Origin: Nitrospinota bacterium
GTDB lineage: Bacteria > Nitrospinota > Nitrospinia > Nitrospinales > Nitrospinaceae
Length of the DNA: 51,563 nucleotides
Direction: 5' to 3'
NCBI GenBank assembly: GCA_029879645.1
Contig: JAOUPX010000008.1
Span: 1 to 51,563 of the forward strand
The notes beneath the pieces were generated by a model, which did not search any database, was not told the origin of the DNA, and worked only from the letters and a program-made list of their open reading frames with translations. A program made the position numbers and the translations under genes. This document shows, one piece after another, positions 18,928 through 27,886 of this stretch; position 1 is the stretch's first letter, and each line of letters begins with the position of its first letter.

Positions 18928-20739
18928 TCAGGCCCCTACTGTTTCAGTCACGGCCTCGTCCCGCGCCATTTTCAGGATCTCTTCCCGTCCGAAACGGTCC
19001 AAATAAAGCAGGAAATGTTCCCGCGACAGATAATTCCAAATTTTACGCGAGGGAAACTGCTCTTCCAGCACGGAATCGAAATACTCGTACACCTCCATGA
19101 TTTCCTTGCGCGGCATGCCCTTATTTATTTCATAATCGTAGATGATGGCCATATCGCGATCCGGGTTCTGCAGAATGCGGTCGATCGCAAATTTTTCCGG
19201 ATTGTGGTAAATGGCCGAATCCTTCTCCAGCGTGAACGTGGATTGTCCGACAGAGTGTACCGTACCCGCCCCCTTTTCGCCATTTTCGATGGTGAATCGA
19301 ATGGTGTCTTCCGCTTCTTCCCGTTCCTCGGTGGGAAACCCGAAGAACAGGTACAGATGATTCCAGATTCCGGCGCGGGAACTGTTTTCGAGTACCGTTT
19401 TTTCCGTTTTCTGGTCGCATCCTTTATCGATAATTGACAACACGCGGTCGTTGGCGCTCTCCAGCCCGAAAAACAGCATGATGAATCCTGCATTAAAAAC
19501 ATCTTTGAACAGGTCCGCGCTTTCGACGGTATCGGCCTCAAACTTGATCATGCCCAGGGCCTTCATGTCTACCTTGTGCTTCAGCAGGGAATAGGCCATG
19601 CGCTTGAACGCGTTGGGGGAAATGGCCTCGTCCGAAAAGGTGAAATAACGCGTGCCGTACCGTTTGCCCAGGTAATCGAGGTCGAGCGCCACGCGCTCCT
19701 CGCTTTCCTTGCGGTAATAGGAATCATAGATGTGGCTGTGGGTGCAGAAAGTGCATTTGCCCCAGTAGCACCCGCGGCTGGCCATATAGGGCAGTACGGG
19801 GTAGGGCATCAGGTATTTATCGAGCGGCAAATGGTCGAAAGTCGGTCGCACCAGTTGATCGTAAGGCAAAGACTCCGCTTTGGCGTTGGTAATCACTTTG
19901 CCCTGATCGAAATGGGTCAGATTCGGGACTTCGCTCAACGAGCCTCCGGACTGGAGTTGTTCTACCAGTTTCAGCAAGGGGAGTTCACCCTCGAACTGGA
20001 TGATGCTGTGAAATATTTTTTCAAACAAAATCTGTTTGTTTTCCAGAATGTTGGAATGACGGGTGAAAACACTTCCCCCAATACAGATGTGAAGGTGCGG
20101 ATATTTTTCACGGAGCAGGCGGGCCATGGACAAGCCGGCAATCACCTGCCCGACGTGAATGATGGAAATTCCAACCAGGCCATATTCCCCCCACGGTACT
20201 TTCGGCAGAATTTTATTTTCAAACAAGGTTAGATAGGGGTTGGTCACCGGATCGGCAGTAGCCTGCAGAATGCCTTCCAGGTTTTCCTCCGGGTTGCCCT
20301 GCATGAAATACGATTCCAGGTCCACCCTGGTCGGGTAATGAGCGTAAGAGATTAACTGCATGGCCACCTTGAGAGTGGTGTAAGCACGCTTGTAAATCGG
20401 AAACTGAAAAAACATCTCTTCGTCGCGCAGGGCGTTTTTGGCATCCTCTACTCCGGAAAGGACAGATTCCAGGAAATCGGTGTCGCCCAGAATATCCCGG
20501 TATACGTCTTTGACTTCGTTTTCCTGAAGGGTATAGGCAGGTTGGTTGAGCCGGTTCCGGATGATATCCAGGCATTCCTCAAGATAGGCGCGGCTGAGGA
20601 AAATATCGTAACTCTCGATATTGAAATCAAATTGATCCACCGCATGACCGTGGTGCTCAAGAAAGGCTGTCAGCGTAGGTAAAGCCAGGTAAGGCTGGCT
20701 GGGGAACCACTGCGGTGGAAAAATCAGAGCTGTTTTCAT
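18928..20739 (-). CDS. B12-binding-domain radical SAM protein
   Basis: N-terminal MKTALIFPPQWFPSQPYLALPTLTAFLEHHGH; radical SAM cluster CYWGKCTFC; start set to the ATG at 20739. Confidence 0.92.
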   Translation of the reverse strand: MKTALIFPPQWFPSQPYLALPTLTAFLEHHGHAVDQFDFNIESYDIFLSRAYLEECLDIIRNRLNQPAYTLQENEVKDVYRDILGDTDFLESVLSGVEDAKNALRDEEMFFQFPIYKRAYTTLKVAMQLISYAHYPTRVDLESYFMQGNPEENLEGILQATADPVTNPYLTLFENKILPKVPWGEYGLVGISIIHVGQVIAGLSMARLLREKYPHLHICIGGSVFTRHSNILENKQILFEKIFHSIIQFEGELPLLKLVEQLQSGGSLSEVPNLTHFDQGKVITNAKAESLPYDQLVRPTFDHLPLDKYLMPYPVLPYMASRGCYWGKCTFCTHSHIYDSYYRKESEERVALDLDYLGKRYGTRYFTFSDEAISPNAFKRMAYSLLKHKVDMKALGMIKFEADTVESADLFKDVFNAGFIMLFFGLESANDRVLSIIDKGCDQKTEKTVLENSSRAGIWNHLYLFFGFPTEEREEAEDTIRFTIENGEKGAGTVHSVGQSTFTLEKDSAIYHNPEKFAIDRILQNPDRDMAIIYDYEINKGMPRKEIMEVYEYFDSVLEEQFPSRKIWNYLSREHFLLYLDRFGREEILKMARDEAVTETVGA

Positions 20740-20932
20740 GGCAAGGTTTTTGTCCAATTTGTGGAATTTATTGGACTTCATCTTAGTTGAGGGGGGTCCT
20801 CTCTGTCAATCAGGGGTTTGGATTTTTGAGTTTTCTTTCATTTGTCAGCGTGGCTGTAACACCTTTAGCGTTAAGGAGTTTTACATAGAACGCCATTGTG
20901 AAAAACCTGTTAAAGACCGGGGCCTTATTGTC

Positions 20933-20962
20933 TTGACACTCTTGACAATAAACATATATAAT
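20933..20962 (+). promoter_or_regulatory. Sigma70-type promoter at the head of the DUF1566/NHL/TPR cluster
   Basis: TTGACA (20933-20938), 18-nt spacer, TATAAT (20957-20962). Confidence 0.7.
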
Positions 20963-21059
20963 CCGACTGATTCCAATAAAATTCGTCTAAAGCATTAATT
21001 TTTCATATATTTTCGGAAGTACTCCGGCGGATTATTGTCTTTTTGAAGGAGATAAGGCT

Positions 21060-21674
21060 TTGAGTGAACAAGAGACCAGAACAGAAGAAGAATTAGAGGG
21101 TCAGGAAGCCGGTGATTCAGGACAGAATCAAAGGCAGGAAGATCCTATTGGTGACCTTTCGGAACTGGAAAAAATAAAAAAAGAGCTGGAGGCTGAAAAA
21201 GCCAAGGCCGCCAAGGAGCTCAAGGAAGGTGAGGAAGAGGATGAGGACCTTCGTGAGGTCGACTATCTCCAGAAACTCATTACCTTGTCGGTGCAGTTTG
21301 ATCATCATGTCGGCGTATACCTCATGGCGGGTTACATTGACTGCGGTTTGAAATACAACCACTTGCTGGCTGAGAGCTATCTCAAGCATCTTGGTTCTAT
21401 CCAGGGTTTCCTGCGCCTGCTGGAAAAAGTGGATGGCGTGACCCGCGAGACGGTTACCAAGGATTGTATTATCCGCCTCCGCAACGTGATTCAGGAAATT
21501 CACAAGAACCTCGTCAAGCCGGTTTACAAAGAAGTCAGTTTGATGAAGAAAAAACCCAACATGGAAAATCTGGATAATTTCAAGCGCGAGTGGAACGAGC
21601 GCCTCAATGATCTGCAGGAGGCCTGTGATTTTGAATACCAGATTCTGGATGTTAAAAGATTTTTGGTGGAATAG
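21060..21674 (+). CDS. Hypothetical cytosolic helical protein with acidic N-terminal tail
   Basis: TTG start with SD GAAGGAGATAAGG; Glu-rich coiled-coil N-terminus. Confidence 0.75.
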   Translation: MSEQETRTEEELEGQEAGDSGQNQRQEDPIGDLSELEKIKKELEAEKAKAAKELKEGEEEDEDLREVDYLQKLITLSVQFDHHVGVYLMAGYIDCGLKYNHLLAESYLKHLGSIQGFLRLLEKVDGVTRETVTKDCIIRLRNVIQEIHKNLVKPVYKEVSLMKKKPNMENLDNFKREWNERLNDLQEACDFEYQILDVKRFLVE

Positions 21675-21839
21675 TCCGGGAGAAGCAGTTCGTAAGGTTT
21701 TTCCCATGATGGGTGTAATAGAAAGCACAGGCTCCGAGCGGAGCCGGGGATACTTGCACTGCGGAAGCCTTTACCGGCTTCCGTTTTCATTTATAAGAGT
21801 TTTAGCTATCCGGCCTGCCGGTTTCAGGGAAATAATCCA

Positions 21840-22874
21840 ATGACCCCCGACGATTTAGATCAGAATTCAGAAAATCAGGAAGAGGCGGAGGAATCTTCCG
21901 GTACCTCCACCCTGGAAGTGATTGATCAGGCGGAAGAGGTTCTGCCTGAGGAGCAACCTAAATGGGCGGATGTCGATCACTCCAAATTGTATGTCTGGGT
22001 GGCCGATGCCGGAAATGACCGCATTCAAAAGTTTGACGGGAATGGGAAGTTTCTATTCCAGTTTGGCAAGTCCGCGGGTACGCGCCCGCCTTATCGCGAG
22101 GGTCAATTTAAAGGCCCCTTTGGCGTGGCGGTGGATAAGGAAGGTAATGTCTGGGTGGCGGATACCGGCTGCCATCGTATCCAAAAATTCAGTCCAGAGG
22201 GCGACTTCATCCTGTCTGTGGGAACCGAGGGTTGGGGACAGGAAAAATTCTATTGGCCGGAGGCCATTATCGCCGAACCTGGCGGCACAATCCTGGTGGC
22301 CGATACCCACAATCATTCGCTCAAGCGGTATGATGACGATGGAGAATTTCTGCTTGGATTCGGTTTTCCGGGCGATTTTGACGGATTCTGCAAATTCCCC
22401 TCGGGTGTGGCGGTCGATCAGGAAGGCAATATTTATGTGGCCGATCGTGATAACCAGCGCATCCAGATTTTTAATGAAGAGGGTCAGTTTTTATCCAAGT
22501 TCGGTGAGTACGGTTTCGAGGAAGGGCGCTTTAACTTTCCCTGCGATCTGACCGTGCGCAACGACGGTACCCTGCTGGTGGTCGAAAAAAGCCAGAACCG
22601 GATGCAATTGTTCGACCGTGAAGGAAACTTCATACGTGTTGTCGGCGAATTCGGGAAACGGGATGGCCAATTCAATTGTCCCATGGCCGTGGTGGAAGAC
22701 CCTTACGGTTTCGTGTTTGTGGTGGATACACTGAACCATCGCATTCAAAAATTTGATCCGGATTTGAACTTTGTTTCCAAATGGGGATCGGTCGGCAACG
22801 AGGAAAAACAGTTTCATAATCCCTCCGGGTTGTGCCTGTCCTGGGAGCCGGATTGGGTTCCTACGGATGAGTAG
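21840..22874 (+). CDS. NHL-repeat beta-propeller protein with acidic N-terminal tail
   Basis: Repeats VADAGNDRIQKFDGNGKFLFQFG, VADTGCHRIQKFSPEGDFI, VADRDNQRIQIFNEEGQF. Confidence 0.93.
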   Translation: MTPDDLDQNSENQEEAEESSGTSTLEVIDQAEEVLPEEQPKWADVDHSKLYVWVADAGNDRIQKFDGNGKFLFQFGKSAGTRPPYREGQFKGPFGVAVDKEGNVWVADTGCHRIQKFSPEGDFILSVGTEGWGQEKFYWPEAIIAEPGGTILVADTHNHSLKRYDDDGEFLLGFGFPGDFDGFCKFPSGVAVDQEGNIYVADRDNQRIQIFNEEGQFLSKFGEYGFEEGRFNFPCDLTVRNDGTLLVVEKSQNRMQLFDREGNFIRVVGEFGKRDGQFNCPMAVVEDPYGFVFVVDTLNHRIQKFDPDLNFVSKWGSVGNEEKQFHNPSGLCLSWEPDWVPTDE

Positions 22875-23565
22875 TTTAAGGATGGTAAGGATTAAGACTC
22901 AAAAAGAAAGCCCAACTGCAAGAGCGGGGATCCTTGTGCTGGCTGCGGCCTTGTGGGTGTGGCCGGGCCTCGGTTGGGCAGATGAAGGGGCCGGAGTTGC
23001 GGTGACGCATAATCCTGCGGCAGAGAAGGCGAAGGAGGATCAGACCGACTATGAATTCGGCGGGCAGATTTTGACGTTGACTGAGCCCAGAGCGGATTCG
23101 GCGCCCACGTCCAGTAATGCCCAATTCCAGGACAATAAAAACGGAACGGTGACTGATCTGAAGACGAAGCTGGTCTGGGAGCAAATTGATTCCTATCAGT
23201 CCCGCAAGCAGTGGATCAACTGGAACGAGGCGCAGGATTACATTCGCGAACTCAATGAAAAAAAATTTGGTGGAGCCGACAACTGGCGTCTGCCTACCCG
23301 CGAAGAACTGGCTACTTTATTCGATGAAAAACAGTCCATTCCCTGGAACTATTACTGGACCAAAAACGAGCTTCATATCGACCCCATTTTCGGCAAGAGC
23401 CATTGCTGTTACTGGACCAGCGAGGAGGCCAAGGGGGATATGGCTTGGGGTTACAATTTTATCCGCGGCAAAGCTTATCTGAGTATGAAGGGCGGGATCC
23501 AGAAATCGCTGAGCGTGATCCGGGCTGTGCGAGGTGGCAACGGTTCTGAAATGGCGAACAAGTGA
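22867..23565 (+). CDS. Exported or membrane-anchored DUF1566 (Lcl_C-like) protein
   Basis: Hydrophobic N-terminus ILVLAAALWVWPGLGWAD; FQDNKNGTVTDLKTKLVWEQ...NWRLPTREEL; start overlaps the upstream stop (ATGAGTAG). Confidence 0.85.
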   Translation: MSSLRMVRIKTQKESPTARAGILVLAAALWVWPGLGWADEGAGVAVTHNPAAEKAKEDQTDYEFGGQILTLTEPRADSAPTSSNAQFQDNKNGTVTDLKTKLVWEQIDSYQSRKQWINWNEAQDYIRELNEKKFGGADNWRLPTREELATLFDEKQSIPWNYYWTKNELHIDPIFGKSHCCYWTSEEAKGDMAWGYNFIRGKAYLSMKGGIQKSLSVIRAVRGGNGSEMANK

Positions 23566-23600
23566 TTTCCAGACCCATATTAGGAGTCAACCGGTAAATC

Positions 23601-24404
23601 ATGAGCTCCGAAGATCAAGAGGAAAAATCCATTCCGGATGATCAAGTGCCGGAAGAAGCAACCGACCCGAATCTGCAGGCATCAGAGGAGGACGAGGACG
23701 CCCTGGACCGCCTTGAAAAAGAGGGCGGAGAGCTGGCGGAGTTTGACCTTGAGGCTCAAATCGAGGAGTTTCGCGCCGCGATTGAGGAAGACCCGGACAA
23801 CTGCATTCATCATTACAATTTGGCTGAAGCGCTGGAAGAGGCGGGAGAGCGCGAAGAAGCCCGGGCGGAATATGAACGCGCCTTGGAATGCGATATTGAG
23901 CAGGACTTCCACGCCATCATTCACTTTGGAATGGGCAACCTGATTTTCCATCAATTGCTGTCCGGTATTCAGTCGGTAGTGGTCAAAAGCTCAGTGGGTC
24001 TGCATTCCGCCCATAAACCGGGAGACTCTATTGTGGAGGTGTATGAGGACGATTATACGGTTCCCATTCACCATTTCCAAAAAGCGATCGAACACCTTCC
24101 GCAGTTGAAAGCAGATGATGAGCTGGTTGATTACATCAGCAAAGAGGCCCCGGTTCAACTGGCCAATATCTATTACAAGTGGGCATCGGATCTGATCGAT
24201 AAATCCAGGCAGATCACGAAATATGGAGGCGAAATTCAGGATGTTCAAAAAGCCGTGAAGCTGATGAAAAAGACCCTGGAAATCGATCCCAATCATTCCC
24301 AGGCCAACCTGATGTCCAAATACGCCAAAAAAATGCTGGCCGAAGGATGGAAGGCCTTTGACGAATACGGTTTTGAAGCGAAAAATATAGAGGGGTTAGG
24401 CTGA
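23601..24404 (+). CDS. TPR-like protein with acidic N-terminal tail
   Basis: CIHHYNLAEALEEAGEREEARAEYERALECD repeat; Glu/Asp-rich N-terminus. Confidence 0.82.
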   Translation: MSSEDQEEKSIPDDQVPEEATDPNLQASEEDEDALDRLEKEGGELAEFDLEAQIEEFRAAIEEDPDNCIHHYNLAEALEEAGEREEARAEYERALECDIEQDFHAIIHFGMGNLIFHQLLSGIQSVVVKSSVGLHSAHKPGDSIVEVYEDDYTVPIHHFQKAIEHLPQLKADDELVDYISKEAPVQLANIYYKWASDLIDKSRQITKYGGEIQDVQKAVKLMKKTLEIDPNHSQANLMSKYAKKMLAEGWKAFDEYGFEAKNIEGLG

Positions 24405-24443
24405 TTTTTATTTTAAATTAATATCCTATCCAATGGAATTTTT

Positions 24444-24839
24444 ATGGCGGACATAAAAAAACTGATTAAAGCGAACCTGAGTAGTGACGGCCAGGTGCTT
24501 AACCTTAAAGCCAAGTATATTCGTGAAGTGGGCGCGAAAGAGTTGGCGCAGTGCGAAGAATTATCCGCCCTGCGGGCGCTGGACCTTTCCCAGAACGACA
24601 TAGGAGACGAAGGGATCAGGGCCATCGCCGAGTCGCCGGTGTTCGTCAACCTGCGAACATTGAATTTGAAGTCAAACCGGATTACAGACATAGGCGCCAA
24701 TTATTTAGCCCATTCCCCCACTTTGACCAACCTGAAGTCCATTCAACTGGTGGTCAACGACCTGACTGAGGAAGGGGAGCGGGCGCTAACGAACTCTACC
24801 CATTTGATAAATTTAACCTCTCTCAAATTTCAGGTCTGA
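24444..24839 (+). CDS. Leucine-rich-repeat (ribonuclease-inhibitor-like) protein
   Basis: LRALDLSQNDIGDEGIRAIAESPVFVNLRTLNLKSNRITDIGANYLAHSPTLTNLKSIQL. Confidence 0.85.
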   Translation: MADIKKLIKANLSSDGQVLNLKAKYIREVGAKELAQCEELSALRALDLSQNDIGDEGIRAIAESPVFVNLRTLNLKSNRITDIGANYLAHSPTLTNLKSIQLVVNDLTEEGERALTNSTHLINLTSLKFQV

Positions 24840-24913
24840 GAGGTCGTTTTGCTTGAGGCCGGTGGTTCATCGTATAATCGATTGTTTTTAAATAGATTAT
24901 ATTTTGAATATTG

Positions 24914-24922
24914 TGGTATAAT
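24914..24922 (+). promoter_or_regulatory. Extended -10 promoter element
   Basis: TGGTATAAT; no good -35 seen. Confidence 0.5.
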
Positions 24923-24929
24923 TAATGCC

Positions 24930-25075
24930 TTGACTTGCCAGGCGGGTTTTGCTAATTTCCCTGCATACAAGGCTAGTGTCAGGCTCCCGGAAAGGAACCG
25001 GACTTGAGCCGTATATGGTATTGCGGGTTTTGAATGCTATTCAGAACGGTAGCCGCCCTGATTGGAGTTTTTGAG
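24930..25075 (+). ncRNA. Candidate structured RNA or long leader (class unassigned; 6S-like architecture possible)
   Basis: Intergenic; nested pairings CAGGCGG/CCGCCCTG (one bulge), GGCTCCCGG...CCGG..GAGCC apical hairpin, small GAAT-GCT-ATTC hairpin; extended -10 just upstream. Confidence 0.4.
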
Positions 25076-25151
25076 TCCTATTGACTTTTAGTACATAACT
25101 AACTAATTAACAGTGTTTCTTAAATACCACCAATTTGAAAGGGGGAGCACA

Positions 25152-25643
25152 ATGGTAAGAAAATTTACTGCCGTCCTGACCTTGGCTTTCGTTCTGTTGG
25201 CCTTCACTTCCTTGGCCACTGCTAATGAAACCCTACTGAAAAAAGGCGATTCTTCTGTTTGTGAAAAAGCGTCATGGATTGCCTACAACTCCAGCGAAAA
25301 CGAAGAGACAACCCTTCAGTTCGATATCGGCCCCGTTGCTTATGGCTGGGGAAAAGAGGAGACTGTCGAAATTCCTGCGGGAGGTTGGGAGTCTAACGCT
25401 TTGGCCGAAAAAACTGTATTCACCAACAAAGGCCCGGGAGACGTTGTTGTAAACTGTCAGCGTCAGCGGTTTGACCGCCATGACTGGAAAATCGATGCAG
25501 GTTCCGGTAAGACTTATCAGTCTAACTACCATATGGATCATGTACAACCCGGCACGTATATCGAGCCTGGTCTGGGAATGCCGGATGGTACCGAGCGCGG
25601 TATTGGCGCAATTACGGGTCATCGCTCTGAATTGAATCGCTAA
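25152..25643 (+). CDS. Hypothetical exported protein (about 163 aa)
   Basis: ATG at 25152 with SD AAAGGGGGAG; signal peptide MVRKFTAVLTLAFVLLAFTSLATA; own terminator. Confidence 0.8.
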   Translation: MVRKFTAVLTLAFVLLAFTSLATANETLLKKGDSSVCEKASWIAYNSSENEETTLQFDIGPVAYGWGKEETVEIPAGGWESNALAEKTVFTNKGPGDVVVNCQRQRFDRHDWKIDAGSGKTYQSNYHMDHVQPGTYIEPGLGMPDGTERGIGAITGHRSELNR

Positions 25644-25667
25644 GCGTTACTCTTACATCGCATTATC

Positions 25668-25701
25668 AGCCGGAAGGTTTCGACCTTCCGGCTTTTTTTT
25701 T
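25668..25701 (+). terminator. Rho-independent terminator
   Basis: AGCCGGAAGGTTTCGACCTTCCGGCTTTTTTTTT. Confidence 0.95.
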
Positions 25702-25776
25702 ATGAATCCTAAAATCCGAATCGTTTATCTTATTAATTTTGAATTGATGTGAAACTTGGATTTTACGAGGTAAGAT

Positions 25777-26271
25777 ATGGAAGAACGATTTATAGACAAT
25801 GGGGATGGGACGGTAACCGACCGGAAAACCCACCTGATGTGGATGCAAAACGATTCCTATAATGTATTTAAGAGATTTCTGGTATATTCCGTCGCTAAAA
25901 AATTCCTCGCCAAAATGAATGATGAATCCTTTGCCGGGCACAACGACTGGAGAATACCGAGCAAGGAGGAAGCCCATTCCCTGTATTACCGGGATAAGGA
26001 GAAATCCATCCAGGATAAGTATGAAATGGATCTGTATATAGATCCGGTGTTTACCGAGGGGGGTGGCTATGACACCTGGACAAGTAATACCCGAGGCAAA
26101 ATCACCGCTTATGTGTTTTCGTTTGGCAGTGGCACTGGAGGACATAAAGAGGTGGACGACACTCTGGACACCAGCGTCCGTCTGGTGCGGGGCACCATGG
26201 ATGAAAAAGTCAAAGCGGTTTTGGGTAAAATTCCTCCCAAAAAGGGAATGGTGGTGACCGATCAACGCTGA
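25777..26271 (+). CDS. DUF1566 (Lcl_C-like) protein
   Basis: FIDNGDGTVTDRKTHLMWMQNDS...FAGHNDWRIPSKEEAHSL. Confidence 0.88.
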   Translation: MEERFIDNGDGTVTDRKTHLMWMQNDSYNVFKRFLVYSVAKKFLAKMNDESFAGHNDWRIPSKEEAHSLYYRDKEKSIQDKYEMDLYIDPVFTEGGGYDTWTSNTRGKITAYVFSFGSGTGGHKEVDDTLDTSVRLVRGTMDEKVKAVLGKIPPKKGMVVTDQR

Positions 26272-26474
26272 TTTTTAAAGGTTTGGTGGGAAATCTCGAT
26301 AATTCCGATTTCCTCCGGTTAGGTGTTGAAAAATCACTTCCTGGGTGATACTTTATCTGTAAACTTTCTGAAAAATGAAGGTGTTAGAGGGTGGTCTCCA
26401 GATGGGGTATGGCCATTCTACATCACTCCTGAGAACCCAAAACGAGAAGTTGGTTTTGGGTTTTGGCAATTTAT

Positions 26475-26915
26475 ATGACAAATACTGAAATATTGTTTGA
26501 AGATAATGGTGATGGAACCATAACTCAGATTGGTGAGGATTTGATCTGGGCTAAAAAGGATTCTCGTCAGGAGTTAGGCAAATGGCTTAATTGGGACGAA
26601 GCCAATGCTTATAAGGACGCCTGTAACGAGCAGAGCTATCTCGGGGCCAACGATTGGCGATTGCCTACTAAAAGTGAAATACGGGGCCTGTTGAATGCTC
26701 AGGCGGCTTATGAAGAGCTGTTCATGAACCTCCCCTCCAAAAAACAACGGTCTGTTTCCAACTATCAGGCCGGAGGGGAATGGAGTTACTGGACATCGGA
26801 AACTCGTTACGACTCCTACGCCTGGAAATGCTATTTCCCAGTCGTCAAGGAAGTGTGTGTCGACCAGCAGGTGTCCACCACAGGGACTTCGGTCCGTCTG
26901 GTCAGGGATGCCTGA
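26475..26915 (+). CDS. DUF1566 (Lcl_C-like) protein
   Basis: FEDNGDGTITQIGEDLIWAKKDS...YLGANDWRLPTKSEIRGLL; ...WSYWTSETR. Confidence 0.87.
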   Translation: MTNTEILFEDNGDGTITQIGEDLIWAKKDSRQELGKWLNWDEANAYKDACNEQSYLGANDWRLPTKSEIRGLLNAQAAYEELFMNLPSKKQRSVSNYQAGGEWSYWTSETRYDSYAWKCYFPVVKEVCVDQQVSTTGTSVRLVRDA

Positions 26916-26962
26916 CATCAAAATCCGCCTCCTGAAGGAGGTGGGTGATAAGGAGAACCATC

Positions 26963-27613
26963 GTGCCCGAAGAAGAAGTTAAAGACCCATCGAAAAACCA
27001 GGAAAAAACCCAAGAGGAAGCTAAAGAGACTCTTCCGCTGGACGATGATTTCGAGGATGAAGAGGGCTTCGATGTCGATGAGTGGATCGGCGACGATGAT
27101 TGGGAGGAAATTGAGGAGGAGGAAGAAGAAGAGGATTTCGGAGCTCCTCAGTTTGTTGACAACGGCAACGAAACTATCAGTGATTCCAAATCCAACCTGA
27201 TGTGGAAAAAAAGCGACTCCTTCGCGGATTTTGGTTATGGGATTAATTGGTACGAAGCCAACGATTACATCGAAGAACTGAACGAAAAAAAATTCGCGGG
27301 TTTTGATGATTGGCGGCTGGCTGGGTTTGACGAAGCCAAATCCCTGTTCGCCTTTGCTGTTTCCAATAGGGATAAGGACGGTGCGGAACTCCACATCGAT
27401 CCCCTGTTCACTACCGGCGGCGGCCACAATACCTGGACCTATGAGGAGAAGCCGGATTATCAGCAATACGCCATGATGTTCAGCTACATCACAGGTAACG
27501 AAAAATGGGAACATAAAGATAACGAATACTGTCATGTCCGACCCGTTCGCGAGGAACAGAAAGAAACGTGGGAACCCGAATGGCGGACCGAGACCAGGAA
27601 ATTTGAAGGTTAA
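26963..27613 (+). CDS. DUF1566 (Lcl_C-like) protein with highly acidic N-terminal tail
   Basis: GTG at 26963 with SD AAGGAG-7 nt; DDDFEDEEGFDVDEWIGDDDWEEIEEEEEEEDF then FVDNGNETISDSKSNLMWKKSDS. Confidence 0.87.
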   Translation: MPEEEVKDPSKNQEKTQEEAKETLPLDDDFEDEEGFDVDEWIGDDDWEEIEEEEEEEDFGAPQFVDNGNETISDSKSNLMWKKSDSFADFGYGINWYEANDYIEELNEKKFAGFDDWRLAGFDEAKSLFAFAVSNRDKDGAELHIDPLFTTGGGHNTWTYEEKPDYQQYAMMFSYITGNEKWEHKDNEYCHVRPVREEQKETWEPEWRTETRKFEG

Positions 27614-27654
27614 GATTATTTGGATTTGATGGACGTCGGAAGAGAGAGGTGGTT

Positions 27655-27870
27655 GTGAGTCATTATATGATTTTTGGAAAAGACGATTGTCCTTATACCC
27701 AAAAGGCTCGTGAAGATTATAAAAAGAAATGCAAGCCCTTCATCTATGTTAATGTGGATAACAATCCACAGGGTCTGGAAAAAATGCTGGAATATTCCAA
27801 CGGGGATTACGTGGTTCCGGTAATTGTCAACGTCGATGAAGGAAACGTCGAAATCGGTTATACCGACTGA
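27655..27870 (+). CDS. Glutaredoxin-like protein, CPYT active site (resembles Cys form of the UXX-star family)
   Basis: YMIFGKDDCPYTQKAREDYKKKCKPFIYVNVDNNPQGLEKMLEYSNGDYVVPVIV. Confidence 0.8.
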   Translation: MSHYMIFGKDDCPYTQKAREDYKKKCKPFIYVNVDNNPQGLEKMLEYSNGDYVVPVIVNVDEGNVEIGYTD

Positions 27871-27886
27871 CGGGGGAAGTGACACT

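Noticed and set aside
24971-25012. SRP (4.5S) RNA, from GTCAGG...CCGGAA..GGAA, or group II intron domain V, from GAGCCGTAT...ACGGT
   Set aside because: Lacks the conserved AGCAG asymmetric loop of SRP RNA and the GAAA-capped 34-nt domain V; no intron-encoded RT nearby
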